A stretch of DNA of 64,000 bases from an uncultured Isosphaeraceae bacterium (GTDB taxonomy: Bacteria > Planctomycetota > Planctomycetia > Isosphaerales > Isosphaeraceae), in assembly GCA_945957605.1 (NCBI GenBank), contig CAMFLR010000002.1:544197-608196 (forward strand), written 5' to 3'. The notes below the pieces were generated by a model. That model did no database searches. It worked only from the letters and a program-made list of their open reading frames with translations, and was not told the origin of the DNA. Both the position numbers and the translations under genes were made by a program. Shown here one piece after another: positions 43,612-52,190 of the stretch. The stretch's first letter is position 1; each line of letters starts with the position of its first letter.

Positions 43612-46170
43612 CTATCGGTTGAGCGCAGCCGCGGGGGCCGTGCTGGGTTGAAGGTCGTTCGCGGCGGAGGCCTTGCTGGCCCCTCTCATCCTCTGAAACG
43701 GCACCGATTCGACGACGCCTGCAACTAACGCCGACGCCTTGCCCCCATCGCGCTCAATCCGCGCGACGATCGCGTCGACCGTTTCCACATCGGTCGCCTC
43801 GAGCCCGCGTCCCAGGGCGTAAGTGAGCATTTTCTCGGTCAAGCACTGATAGAATTCGCGACGATGCTGGGTTACCAGCACGCGCTTCAAGTCTTGCACA
43901 TTTTGGAACGGTTCGCCGGTGATCAGTTTTCCCGAGGCGTCGACAGCCGTCGTTCGCTCCTTCTCGCGAAACCGCCCGAGCGCGTTGAAATTCTCGAGCG
44001 CTAGACCAAGCGGATCCATTCGTGCGTGGCACGACGCACACAAGGGCTGGTCGCGATGCAAAACCATTTGCTCGCGCACGGTCAACGGCTTCCCGCCTCC
44101 TTTTCGCCCTGCCTCTTCCAGTGACGGGATGTTCGGCGGCGGCGGTGCGGGAGGCGAGCCGAGGATGTTGTCGAGAATGTAGAGCCCGCGTTTCACAGGC
44201 GAAGTTCGATCCGGATTCGACGTCACCGCGAGCACGGTTGCCTGCGTGAGAATCCCTCCGCGCGGGCTCCCCTTGGGCAGTTCGACCTTCCTCATCCGGT
44301 CGCCCGTCACACCCTCGATGCCATAATGCCGCGCGAGGCGTTCGTTAAGGAACGTGTAGTTGCAGTCGAGCACTTCGAGCAGGCTGCGATCCTCACGAAC
44401 AATGTGCTCGACGAGCATTTCGGTCTCGCGTCGCATCGCCAAACGGAGGTCGCCCGTAAGCTCAAATTCGCGGAAGCGGCGAAAGTTCCTTGGAAATGCG
44501 GCGCGAGCTTCTTGCAGTTCCTTCTTTTCAGCCGCAGTCAATTCTTCGGCCGGTTTGCGAGCCAACTCGCGGAACCTCGTTCGCCGACGTTCGGCCTCAG
44601 GGTCGGGCGGCTCGTCACGCAAAATCACCGCAGGCGCATTGATGATGACGCTATCGATGTCACGGGCCTGCAGCCACTGGCCGACGAAGTTACGGAAGAA
44701 TTCACCCGATCGGCCGTCCGCCAGCATCCGCGCCATTTGCGGCTTCAAATTCGCGCGAAGTTTTCCTTCGCTCGCAAGCCGGAACAGCTCATCGTCTGGC
44801 ATCGACGACCAGAGGAAATACGACAGCCGCGACGCGAGCGCAAACTCGTCGACTTCAGGGAAACGCTCGCTCGAACGCGATTGAGGTTCTTCTCGAAACA
44901 GAAATCGCGGCGACGTCAGCACCGCAGTCATCGCCTGCGCGACTCCCGCCTCGAATGTCTGCCCCGAGCGAGACGAGATCGATTCCGCAAGCACAACCAG
45001 GCGATTCGTTGTCGCCTCATCAACCGGCCGTCGAAACGCCTTCGTCGCAAACTTGCCGAGAATCTCCCGCGCATATGCTCTGCGTTCGGCCGGCCCCTCC
45101 GGAACATCGCGCGGAAAGAACCGCTCATACCCGGCTGGACGAACCCAGAATTTGGGATCGGCCGGCCCGTGCAGCGAAACTGACTGAATGCGAATGACCA
45201 GCGAGCGAGCTTGCTTCTCATTCGGCGTCAACGGTTCAACTTCGATCGCTACCGGGTGCGGGCCGGCCTTCCAATCCTGGTTGAACTCGAAGTGAAACGG
45301 CGTCCCCTCTTCACGGGCAAATTCCTTCCGCAGCAGTTCCTTGCCATCCGCCTTCAGCACAACCCGGCAGCGGTTGTAATCATTCACACCATCGACGAAC
45401 CGCTCATTCGCGGAGAGATCAAACGCGAGCTTGTACGTGCCATCGCGATCGACCTGCATGTTTGCCGTGGCCGCCGACTTTTCGTAGTACGACAGTGCGG
45501 GGCCGCCGAATCGGCCATTTGGAGGCGGAGTCGCGGTATTGCCGACAATCTTGAAGCTCGATCCGGGCAGGTCCTTGCGAGGCATCACGCGCGGAACGGT
45601 CGGCACGACTTTGCCGATCACGGTCGACGCCGCGGCGAGATAGCGTTCGAGCAAAAGGGGCGACATGGTGAGGACATCACCGTTGTTATCGAAGCCGTGG
45701 CCCGTATCGTCGGCCGGGAACTCGGAATTCGTGTCGTAGTCGACACCGATCAAGTCGCGAATCGTGTTGCGGTATTCAACTCGGTTCAACCGGCGCACGG
45801 TCACGCGTCCAGGGTCGATTTCGCGAGGATCGATCGCAAACGCGGTGGATTTGATCCAGTCGTCGAGCACCTTTTTCTCGGTGGCGGTTGGCTGTGGTTT
45901 GGCATGCGGCGGCATGATGCCGGCACGCACGTTTTTCAAGACGCCCCACCAAAGTTCGCGCTGGGCGGACGCGTCACCGGCGTTCAAGCCATCGAGCGAG
46001 ACGCCCCCCTTCTTGGCCCCGTTGCCGTGGCAGCCAAAGCAATATTGCTCCAGGATCGGCTGAATCTTCTCTTCGAATGGCGGAGCGGCCAGGCTGCTCG
46101 TCGCGTGCGCGACAAACACCAGCACCAGCGCGACACGAAGCGACCCCAAACGGGGGAATCGTTGTACCAT
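43612..46170 (-). CDS. Planctomycete cytochrome C/DUF1592-family protein (second copy in window)
   Basis: 852 residues with a signal peptide (LRVALVLVFVAHATSSLAA). Domain order: PSCyt1 haem domain with CFGCH at about 44-48 and the distal MPPHAKPQP; DUF1587 (VRRLNRVEYRNTIRDLIGVD); a beta-rich carbohydrate-binding-like insert (about 230-330, YKLAFDLSANERFVDG); DUF1595 (KFATKAFRRPVDEAT); DUF1592 (LASRLSYFLWSSMPDDE); DUF1588 (TSPVKRGLYILDNILG, with CASCHARMDPLGLAL); DUF1585 (MLTYALGRGLEATDVE). Same architecture as the 27817 gene except for the insert, which differs. First gene of its operon. Confidence 0.93.
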   Translation of the reverse strand: MVQRFPRLGSLRVALVLVFVAHATSSLAAPPFEEKIQPILEQYCFGCHGNGAKKGGVSLDGLNAGDASAQRELWWGVLKNVRAGIMPPHAKPQPTATEKKVLDDWIKSTAFAIDPREIDPGRVTVRRLNRVEYRNTIRDLIGVDYDTNSEFPADDTGHGFDNNGDVLTMSPLLLERYLAAASTVIGKVVPTVPRVMPRKDLPGSSFKIVGNTATPPPNGRFGGPALSYYEKSAATANMQVDRDGTYKLAFDLSANERFVDGVNDYNRCRVVLKADGKELLRKEFAREEGTPFHFEFNQDWKAGPHPVAIEVEPLTPNEKQARSLVIRIQSVSLHGPADPKFWVRPAGYERFFPRDVPEGPAERRAYAREILGKFATKAFRRPVDEATTNRLVVLAESISSRSGQTFEAGVAQAMTAVLTSPRFLFREEPQSRSSERFPEVDEFALASRLSYFLWSSMPDDELFRLASEGKLRANLKPQMARMLADGRSGEFFRNFVGQWLQARDIDSVIINAPAVILRDEPPDPEAERRRTRFRELARKPAEELTAAEKKELQEARAAFPRNFRRFREFELTGDLRLAMRRETEMLVEHIVREDRSLLEVLDCNYTFLNERLARHYGIEGVTGDRMRKVELPKGSPRGGILTQATVLAVTSNPDRTSPVKRGLYILDNILGSPPAPPPPNIPSLEEAGRKGGGKPLTVREQMVLHRDQPLCASCHARMDPLGLALENFNALGRFREKERTTAVDASGKLITGEPFQNVQDLKRVLVTQHRREFYQCLTEKMLTYALGRGLEATDVETVDAIVARIERDGGKASALVAGVVESVPFQRMRGASKASAANDLQPSTAPAAALNR

Positions 46171-46371
46171 GTGCGTACAAACCCAAAACGGGGCTCAGGC
46201 GTGGCAGATCGGACGGCGTGAGAGGGAAGCTGCATCATACGAGATGTGCACGCTTCCCCGCCATGGATTCCTGGGTTTCTCAGGAAGCGAAAGGGTCGGC
46301 GCGACGCCTCGGAATTGGTTCAATGCGATTTGCCACCAAAACGACAGGTTTTTACAAGGCCGCGTGAATTC

Positions 46372-47214
46372 ATGGATCCACTCGTTGGGCGGCAGATCGC
46401 CTTCAACGCGACCAGCCGAGAGCACTGGGAAGCGTTCGGCGAGCACCGCCGACACCTCACGGAAGTTCTCTTGCAAGGGGCAAAGGCGGGCCAGTCGCGC
46501 TTGTGCGTGCTTGGTGCCGGCAATGCGAACGACCTTGAGCTCCCTGCGTTACTCGCCGCACACGGCGAGGTGCACCTCGTCGATATCGACGCCGATTCAC
46601 TCGCCCTCGGCGCATCCCGACAGGGTGTTGCCGAACATCGCGGGTTGCGGCTGCACAGCGGAGTCGATGTGACGGCGGCGCTTGGCTCAATTTCAGGCTG
46701 GACGCCCCTGTCACACCTTCAATCCGCTGACTTTCGTTTTCTGAGTGAAATGCCAGCTAGCCGAGTCACTCCAAAGTTGCCGGGCCGGTTTGATTGCGTC
46801 GCCTCGACATGCCTACTCAGCCAGATCTGGGAAACCGCCGCTCATGCGCTAGGCCGCTCTCATCGGCAACTCGCTGAAGTTGATGCCGCGCTTGTGATTG
46901 GCCACCTGCGGTTGATGGCTCAGCTTGTCATCTCTGGAGGCAACGCGATTCTTGTGAGCGAAGTTGTTTCGTCCGACACGTTGCCGCAGTTGGCAGAGAT
47001 GTCATCAGACGAGATCGAGAGTCTGTTGCCGAAGCTGAGACGTGAAGGAAATCATTTCCGTGGGGCCCATCCGCAGCAGTTGCTCGCAGTGCTCCGATCC
47101 GACGCGCATCTAGGGCCAAGGTTGATCGAGTCGAGCGCGCTTGCGCCCTGGCGTTGGCGATTGCACAACCGTTCGTACCTGGTGAACGCGATGACTTTTA
47201 GGCTCCGAACGTGA
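46372..47214 (+). CDS. Methyltransferase-like protein, substrate unknown
   Basis: 280 residues from the ATG at 46372; upstream in-frame sequence is leader-like and overlaps the divergent gene's promoter. The only clear motif is a Rossmann-type SAM-binding segment: RLCVLGAGNANDLELPALLA followed by VHLVDIDADSLALG, where Asp ends strand 2. Later parts (DCVASTCLLSQIWETA, AALVIGHLRLMAQLVISGGNAILVSEVVSS) fit a class I methyltransferase fold. The usual acceptor-site motif is not recognisable. Divergent from the DUF1592 gene and just upstream of the sulfatase. Confidence 0.7.
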   Translation: MDPLVGRQIAFNATSREHWEAFGEHRRHLTEVLLQGAKAGQSRLCVLGAGNANDLELPALLAAHGEVHLVDIDADSLALGASRQGVAEHRGLRLHSGVDVTAALGSISGWTPLSHLQSADFRFLSEMPASRVTPKLPGRFDCVASTCLLSQIWETAAHALGRSHRQLAEVDAALVIGHLRLMAQLVISGGNAILVSEVVSSDTLPQLAEMSSDEIESLLPKLRREGNHFRGAHPQQLLAVLRSDAHLGPRLIESSALAPWRWRLHNRSYLVNAMTFRLRT

Positions 47215-47307
47215 AATGTAAGGATTACGGTGGGGCAGATCGGCGAAGCGTCTGCTAATCTGGCGAGGTCGGCTTCGATTCACCTCAAGATTGACTGTGA
47301 CGCAAAC

Positions 47308-48765
47308 ATGACTCTTAACAGCATTCGCTCGCAAACCCTCAGAGCGATTTTCACCCTGCTCGCGATCACGCTCGGCAGCACGCCGGTTACTGCCGCCGAG
47401 GCCACGAAGCCGAATATCATCGTCATTCTCATCGATGACATGGGCTGGGGCGATTTTTCCTGCTTCGGCAACAAGGCCGTGAAAACTACGAACGTCGATC
47501 GGCTCGCGAGCGAGGGGATTAGCTTCTCGCAATTCTATGTCGGTGCGCCAATCTGCTCACCTTCGCGCGTTGCGCTCACGACTGGCCAGTTCCCACAACG
47601 CTGGAAAATCACCTCGTTTCTCAACAATCGCGCCGAGAACGAAAAACGCGGCATGGCCCAGTGGCTCGATCCCAAAGCGCCAACCCTGGCTCGCTCGCTC
47701 AAGCAAGCTGGCTACGCGACAGGCCACTTCGGCAAATGGCACATGGGTGGTCAGCGCGATGTTGGCGAAGCACCGTTGATTCAGTCTTATGGATTCGACG
47801 AATCGTTGACCAACTTTGAAGGGCTTGGGCCTCGACTTTTGCCCCTCTGCGACGCGCAGGACGGCAAGCCGCCCCGGCAATACGCGCTGGGTTCCGATAA
47901 CCTCGGTCACGGGCCGATCATCTGGCAAGACCGCTCGGTGATCACGTCGACATATACCTCGTCCGCAATCGCCTTCATCAAAAAGGCGAAGACCGATCGC
48001 CGACCATTTTTCGTCAACCTCTGGCCCGACGACGTTCATTCCCCGTTCTTTCCGCCCGAAGGAAAACGCGGTGATAATGCAAAGCGAACACTCTATCACA
48101 GCGTACTGAAAACTATGGACGAGCAATTGGGAGTACTTCTTGATTTCATTCGCAAGGACGAGGCTCTGCGAAACAACACTCTCATTGTCCTCTGTTCCGA
48201 CAACGGCCCCGAACCGGGGGCGGGATCGGCCGGTCCCTTCCGCGGTGCAAAAGGGACGCTCTATGAAGGGGGCGTGCGCTCGCCGCTCATCGTTTGGGGG
48301 CCGGGATTAGTTGATACTTCAAAGGCGGGAAGCCGCAATGAAACGTCCGTCATTTCAGCGCTCGACATGCCGCCAAGTCTGCTGGCTCTCACAGGCGTTA
48401 AGCCCGCGGCGGATCTCGCATTCGATGGCGAAGATGTACTCGATGCGCTTCTCGGAAAATCCGATCGTTCGCGGCAAAAACCGATCGTCTGGCGTCGTCC
48501 GCCCGACCGCAAGAAAATGGGCGGACCTGCCGCCCGCCCCCTGCCCGACCTGGCGATTCGCGACGGCGACTGGAAACTGCTCTGCAACTACGATGGATCC
48601 AATCCCGAGCTTTACAACCTCGCGAATGACCGCAGCGAAAAGACAAATGTTGCCGATCGAAATCCCGAAGTCGTCGCGCGGCTCACTTCAGCCGTAACGA
48701 CATGGCACAAGTCGATGCCGCTCGACAACGGTGCGACGTATCAAGCCGCCGATGCGGCGAAATGA
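47308..48765 (+). CDS. Secreted sulfatase
   Basis: 485 residues from the ATG at 47308, which begins a signal peptide (SIRSQTLRAIFTLLAITLGS); a GTG at 47230 in the same frame is less likely. The formylglycine motif is CSPSR (Cys83, PICSPSRVALTTG), and metal ligands appear in NIIVILIDDMGWGDF, GHFGKWHMGG and CSDNGPEPG. It is a Cys-type sulfatase needing a formylglycine-generating enzyme, which is not in this window. Planctomycetes carry many sulfatases for algal or host glycans. Converges with the amidohydrolase gene. Confidence 0.95.
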   Translation: MTLNSIRSQTLRAIFTLLAITLGSTPVTAAEATKPNIIVILIDDMGWGDFSCFGNKAVKTTNVDRLASEGISFSQFYVGAPICSPSRVALTTGQFPQRWKITSFLNNRAENEKRGMAQWLDPKAPTLARSLKQAGYATGHFGKWHMGGQRDVGEAPLIQSYGFDESLTNFEGLGPRLLPLCDAQDGKPPRQYALGSDNLGHGPIIWQDRSVITSTYTSSAIAFIKKAKTDRRPFFVNLWPDDVHSPFFPPEGKRGDNAKRTLYHSVLKTMDEQLGVLLDFIRKDEALRNNTLIVLCSDNGPEPGAGSAGPFRGAKGTLYEGGVRSPLIVWGPGLVDTSKAGSRNETSVISALDMPPSLLALTGVKPAADLAFDGEDVLDALLGKSDRSRQKPIVWRRPPDRKKMGGPAARPLPDLAIRDGDWKLLCNYDGSNPELYNLANDRSEKTNVADRNPEVVARLTSAVTTWHKSMPLDNGATYQAADAAK

Positions 48766-48777
48766 TCGGCGCCCGTT

Positions 48778-50052
48778 TCAAGGCTGCTTGTACAACGTGC
48801 CGCCCTTCATCACGAGTTTCACCTTGCGAAGCGCGCCGATCTCTTGCGTCGGATCACCTTCGACCGCGATGAGATCGGCGAGAAGCCCGGCCTTCACTGC
48901 ACCAACTTTTTCTTGCAGGTGGAGGGCCTTCGCGGCGACGCTTGTGGCCGATTGGAGGGCTTGGGCCGGCGTCATCCCGAAATCGACGAGCAATTCGATT
49001 TCACGAGCGCCGGTTCCATGCGCAAAAACACCAATATCACTGCCGTTGATGATGGTGACGCCCGATTCAAGCGCGGCTTTGAAACTCGCCCGCTTCGCCA
49101 TCATGCGATTTGCCGCTTTGCCTGTTGCGGGATCACCACCGAAATAGCGCTGATACGCCTCCACGGCCGCCAGCGTCGGGCAAAAACCGACCTTGCGCTC
49201 TGCCATCAGCTTGAACACCTCGGCATCGCCCGCATCGCCATGCTCGATGGTTTCGACACCCGCAAGCGCGGCTCTGCGCATCCCTTCCTTCGACTGCGAA
49301 TGAGCCACCACGGGAACGCCCGCGTCCCGGGCGGTCGCGACGATCAATTGCAACTCTTCGAGCGAAAACGCCGGCTTCGCGCCAGGCGTTGGGCCGTGCG
49401 GCGTATCGGCGTAGACCTTGATCCAGTCGGCACCCGCGCGAATCTGTTCGCGCACGACTGTACAAAGATCTTGACCGTCGGCCTCTTGTGCTCCTTGCGG
49501 AATTCGGTGCTCGGGTGCAAATTCACTCGGCGCATAGCTGCCGGTGGCAACAATCGCCTTCGTCGTCACCAGCATGCGAGGGCCAGGAATGATCCCTTTC
49601 TCAATGGCCGATTTGATCCCCACATCCGCAAAACCTGCTCCTTCGGTGCCCAGGTCGCGCATTGTCGTGAAGCCGCTCAGCAGGTTGGCACGCGCGTGGT
49701 TCGTCGCACGGCAAATCCGCTCGGCCAGCGGTTCCTTCAGCACCTGATCGTCCCATTTCGCTTCATCGTAGGGATGCAGCAGCAGGTGTGAATGAGCATC
49801 GATCAGTCCCGGCATGAGGGTTGTGCCAGGCAGTTCGATCACCTTCGCGTCGGTCGGCGGTTTCACGTCGCCCAATGTGCCTACGGCCGCAATCTTTTCA
49901 CTATTTACGAGCACGACCCATGCCGTATGCGGTGTTGCTGTTATGCCGTCGAATACGCGGTCGGGTTTGAGGAGGATGAATTTCTCGGCCCCCTTGGCCG
50001 TGTCGAAACCGAAAAACGCGACGAATAGAATTGCGAAGATTTGGCGCATCAT
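48778..50052 (-). CDS. Exported amidohydrolase
   Basis: About 424 residues. The start is one of two tandem ATGs (50052/50049), preceded by GGAG, at the head of a signal peptide (RQIFAILFVAFFGFDTAKG); the longer frame from 50109 adds a charged leader. Metal-dependent amidohydrolase motifs are complete: GLIDAHSHLL, the carbamylated Lys in WIKVYAD, VVAHSQS and IEHGD histidines, and the final Asp in NGSDIGV. The order and the VGAVKAGLLADLIAVEGDP tail resemble imidazolonepropionase/prolidase-like amidohydrolases. It could cleave dipeptides or cyclic amides in the periplasm. Confidence 0.93.
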   Translation of the reverse strand: MMRQIFAILFVAFFGFDTAKGAEKFILLKPDRVFDGITATPHTAWVVLVNSEKIAAVGTLGDVKPPTDAKVIELPGTTLMPGLIDAHSHLLLHPYDEAKWDDQVLKEPLAERICRATNHARANLLSGFTTMRDLGTEGAGFADVGIKSAIEKGIIPGPRMLVTTKAIVATGSYAPSEFAPEHRIPQGAQEADGQDLCTVVREQIRAGADWIKVYADTPHGPTPGAKPAFSLEELQLIVATARDAGVPVVAHSQSKEGMRRAALAGVETIEHGDAGDAEVFKLMAERKVGFCPTLAAVEAYQRYFGGDPATGKAANRMMAKRASFKAALESGVTIINGSDIGVFAHGTGAREIELLVDFGMTPAQALQSATSVAAKALHLQEKVGAVKAGLLADLIAVEGDPTQEIGALRKVKLVMKGGTLYKQP

Positions 50053-50282
50053 GAATCTCCGACGTACGCGAGCGAATTGGTTCATCAACTTGTTTCGCAT
50101 GTCAGCCAATTGGCTCGATCATTCTAGCCTAACGGCGAATCAATTCACTCTGTGCGGAATACATCTTCGGGTGCCTTCGAGTGATGAGATTTCGGAATGA
50201 AGGTAACGAGAATCTCGCCGGCTCGCGTCCCTTGGAGATGCGTCTTCACCCTTTCGGCATCGATCGCTGGTGGGAGGAAGCC

Positions 50283-51890
50283 ATGCCGCTCCGGCGCGTT
50301 TCGATCGCAATTGCGGCTCTTTGGGCGAGCTACATCGCCGCGGCCGCGCTATCAAATTTGCTTCCTCATCAAGCGCGTGCGTTTGGCTCACTGGCGTTGA
50401 TCGCGTTGTTTTCGATGATCGCCGCGGCGTTCATTCGGATGCCTTCGCTCAAGATGATCGCCAGCGTTTTCGCGTCAACGGTGCTGGCCCTGATCGTCAT
50501 ATGGTGCTGGCGGCGATTGGGAGATCCCACCGCGGCGCTGGGACCAATTCCGTCGTCTCTCGAACTGCTGGCGTTCGCGGTACTCGGCGTTATCACCGTT
50601 GGATCGGCCGCTATCACAAGCTTGGTCTTCCCGTCGACCGGCCGTGCGCATCGCGTTCGTTGGATCGTCTTCGGCGCGATGAGCGCATCACTGATTACTG
50701 TTTGTGCGCTCGCATCGCGATGGACTGATCGAGCGAGTTCTCCCGCGGCCCTGATGCAACGCGTGGTGATGCTCGAACAATCGGCGAATCTCACAAATTG
50801 GGGCGAGCGGCAGGAACTGAGCACGGCGCTGGCGATCCTTGGCTGTCAGCGCGAAGCACGCGAAATTCCGCTTGGTCCCGATGCCGTAGGCAGTACGCTT
50901 TGCGAACCGCCAGCCGCAGTTGATTCCCCTTCATCGATCACTGCCCTGCCCTGGCGGGATGCGATAACCAAGATTGCCGCCGAGCATCGTTTGGTGCTGA
51001 TCATGGAAGCACACACGATCAGCGAACATCGCGCGTGGATCGACCAAACGCTCCCGACATTTCGTACGGCGGGCTTCACTCACTACTTCGCCGAAGCGAT
51101 TGCCGAACCGGGATCACAATTGAAGGCGCGAGGATTTCCGACGGCGAAAACCGGCGTTTACACCTTCGATCCCCGGTTCGGAAATCTCATCCGCACGGCA
51201 ATCAAGCTTGACTTTGAAATCGGCGGCTATGACGCGTTTGAAAACGATTTCAACGGTCGCGAGGAACGGCAGGCCACCAATCTTGCCGCTCAGTTCGCAG
51301 GCCGGCCGAATGCCAAAATGGTCGTCCACGCCGGGCATGGGCACATCTTCAAACATGAAGTTCGTAACGTGGGCCGCTATATGGCCGCACGTCTCTGGCA
51401 AAAAACCGGCATCGAACCATTTACTATCTGGCAGTTCTCCAATGAGTTGCCCAATGACGTCTACCGCAATTTGGTCCGCCAAGTTGGCCCCATCACCGAA
51501 CCTGTTTTATTGATCCCTCCACCGCCTCAACTGGCCGAGGCGCTCTTCCCTGAATCGACGGTTCAACCGGCGGTCGATGCGATTGTGGTGCATCCTCCGA
51601 GCATCGGCCGCGAGCCGGCAGATCGGCGCGGAGCGTTTGCGAATGGACTCACACAGATTCGCAGCGTCTGGCTCGGTCAAGAGTGGCCGGTCGTCATCTC
51701 CGCGATGACCGACGGTGAGCCTGACACCGCAATTCCGCTCGATCAGATCATGCTGCGTCCCGGCGAGACTGAGTTCGAGCTGTGGATCTCGCAACCGAAA
51801 TACAAACTTCGCGCGTGGTCGCTCAAAGGACCGCTCAAGATCGACGTCGACAACAGGTCGACGTCACTTCAAATCAAGACACGTCCATAA
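50283..51890 (+). CDS. Membrane protein with an EreA/ChaN-like domain
   Basis: 535 residues from the ATG at 50283, chosen for the strong GGGAGGAAGCC upstream; earlier in-frame ATGs lack this. Residues 5-160 have four or five membrane segments (SIAIAALWASYIAAAAL, GSLALIALFSMIAAAF, SVFASTVLALIVIWCW, LAFAVLGVITVGSAAITSL). After that comes a soluble region where LVLIMEAHTISEHRAWIDQTL, GFTHYFAEAI and MVVHAGHGHIFKHE follow the E-x-H, Glu and late Gly-x-His pattern of the EreA/ChaN/TIKI clan (erythromycin esterase-like and haem-binding proteins). The C-terminal 150 residues are beta-rich. The fold assignment is by motif only; its function is unknown. Confidence 0.72.
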   Translation: MPLRRVSIAIAALWASYIAAAALSNLLPHQARAFGSLALIALFSMIAAAFIRMPSLKMIASVFASTVLALIVIWCWRRLGDPTAALGPIPSSLELLAFAVLGVITVGSAAITSLVFPSTGRAHRVRWIVFGAMSASLITVCALASRWTDRASSPAALMQRVVMLEQSANLTNWGERQELSTALAILGCQREAREIPLGPDAVGSTLCEPPAAVDSPSSITALPWRDAITKIAAEHRLVLIMEAHTISEHRAWIDQTLPTFRTAGFTHYFAEAIAEPGSQLKARGFPTAKTGVYTFDPRFGNLIRTAIKLDFEIGGYDAFENDFNGREERQATNLAAQFAGRPNAKMVVHAGHGHIFKHEVRNVGRYMAARLWQKTGIEPFTIWQFSNELPNDVYRNLVRQVGPITEPVLLIPPPPQLAEALFPESTVQPAVDAIVVHPPSIGREPADRRGAFANGLTQIRSVWLGQEWPVVISAMTDGEPDTAIPLDQIMLRPGETEFELWISQPKYKLRAWSLKGPLKIDVDNRSTSLQIKTRP

Positions 51891-52085
51891 TCTAGAAGTG
51901 ATGGTCGCGTGCACCCCATCCTAACTCCGAAATACACTGAACATTAGCTCAATATCCGTTTGGATCGGATCGGTCCCGGTCGCCTTCGTTCGCCTTGTCA
52001 ATCGAAGGGGCATTCCGTTAATATGACGGCACTCGGATCGACTTCTCCCATGAAGCACCGCCGCGAGGCATCACCCGAGTACCAT

Positions 52086-52169
52086 GACATCGAGGGGCGC
52101 TGCGACGGTACGCATCGGCGTTCCTGCCAGGCTCGATGAGGTGGAATATTATCGTTGCAACGGCGCCCG
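52086..52169 (+). promoter_or_regulatory. S-adenosylhomocysteine (SAH) riboswitch
   Basis: The leader of ahcY contains the core of the SAH riboswitch. P1 is 52088-52094 (CATCGAG) paired with 52132-52138 (CTCGATG); the conserved core GAGGGGCGCTGC (52092-52103) and CCAGGCTCG (52127-52135) are in place; the pseudoknot pairs GGGCGC (52095-52100) with GCGCCC (52163-52168), which follows AACG as in the known class. Compared with the usual GAGCGC/GCGCTC, both strands changed together, a compensatory pair. SAH binding should switch ahcY on, since AhcY removes SAH. Confidence 0.92.
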
Positions 52170-52183
52170 TTCATCGTTTTTTT
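52159..52183 (+). terminator. Competing hairpin and T-run inside the SAH riboswitch expression platform
   Basis: AACGG-CGC-CCGTT (52159-52171) can form a 5-bp hairpin followed 5 nt later by seven T (52177-52183). It uses the same bases as the 3' strand of the riboswitch pseudoknot, so the two structures exclude each other. A weak terminator relieved by SAH would fit an ON switch. The short stem makes this uncertain. Confidence 0.4.
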
Positions 52184-52190
52184 GGAGACC

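Noticed and set aside
48844-49791. A 315-residue plus-strand open frame opposite the amidohydrolase
   Set aside because: The minus strand carries all metal-binding motifs of an amidohydrolase; the plus frame has none.
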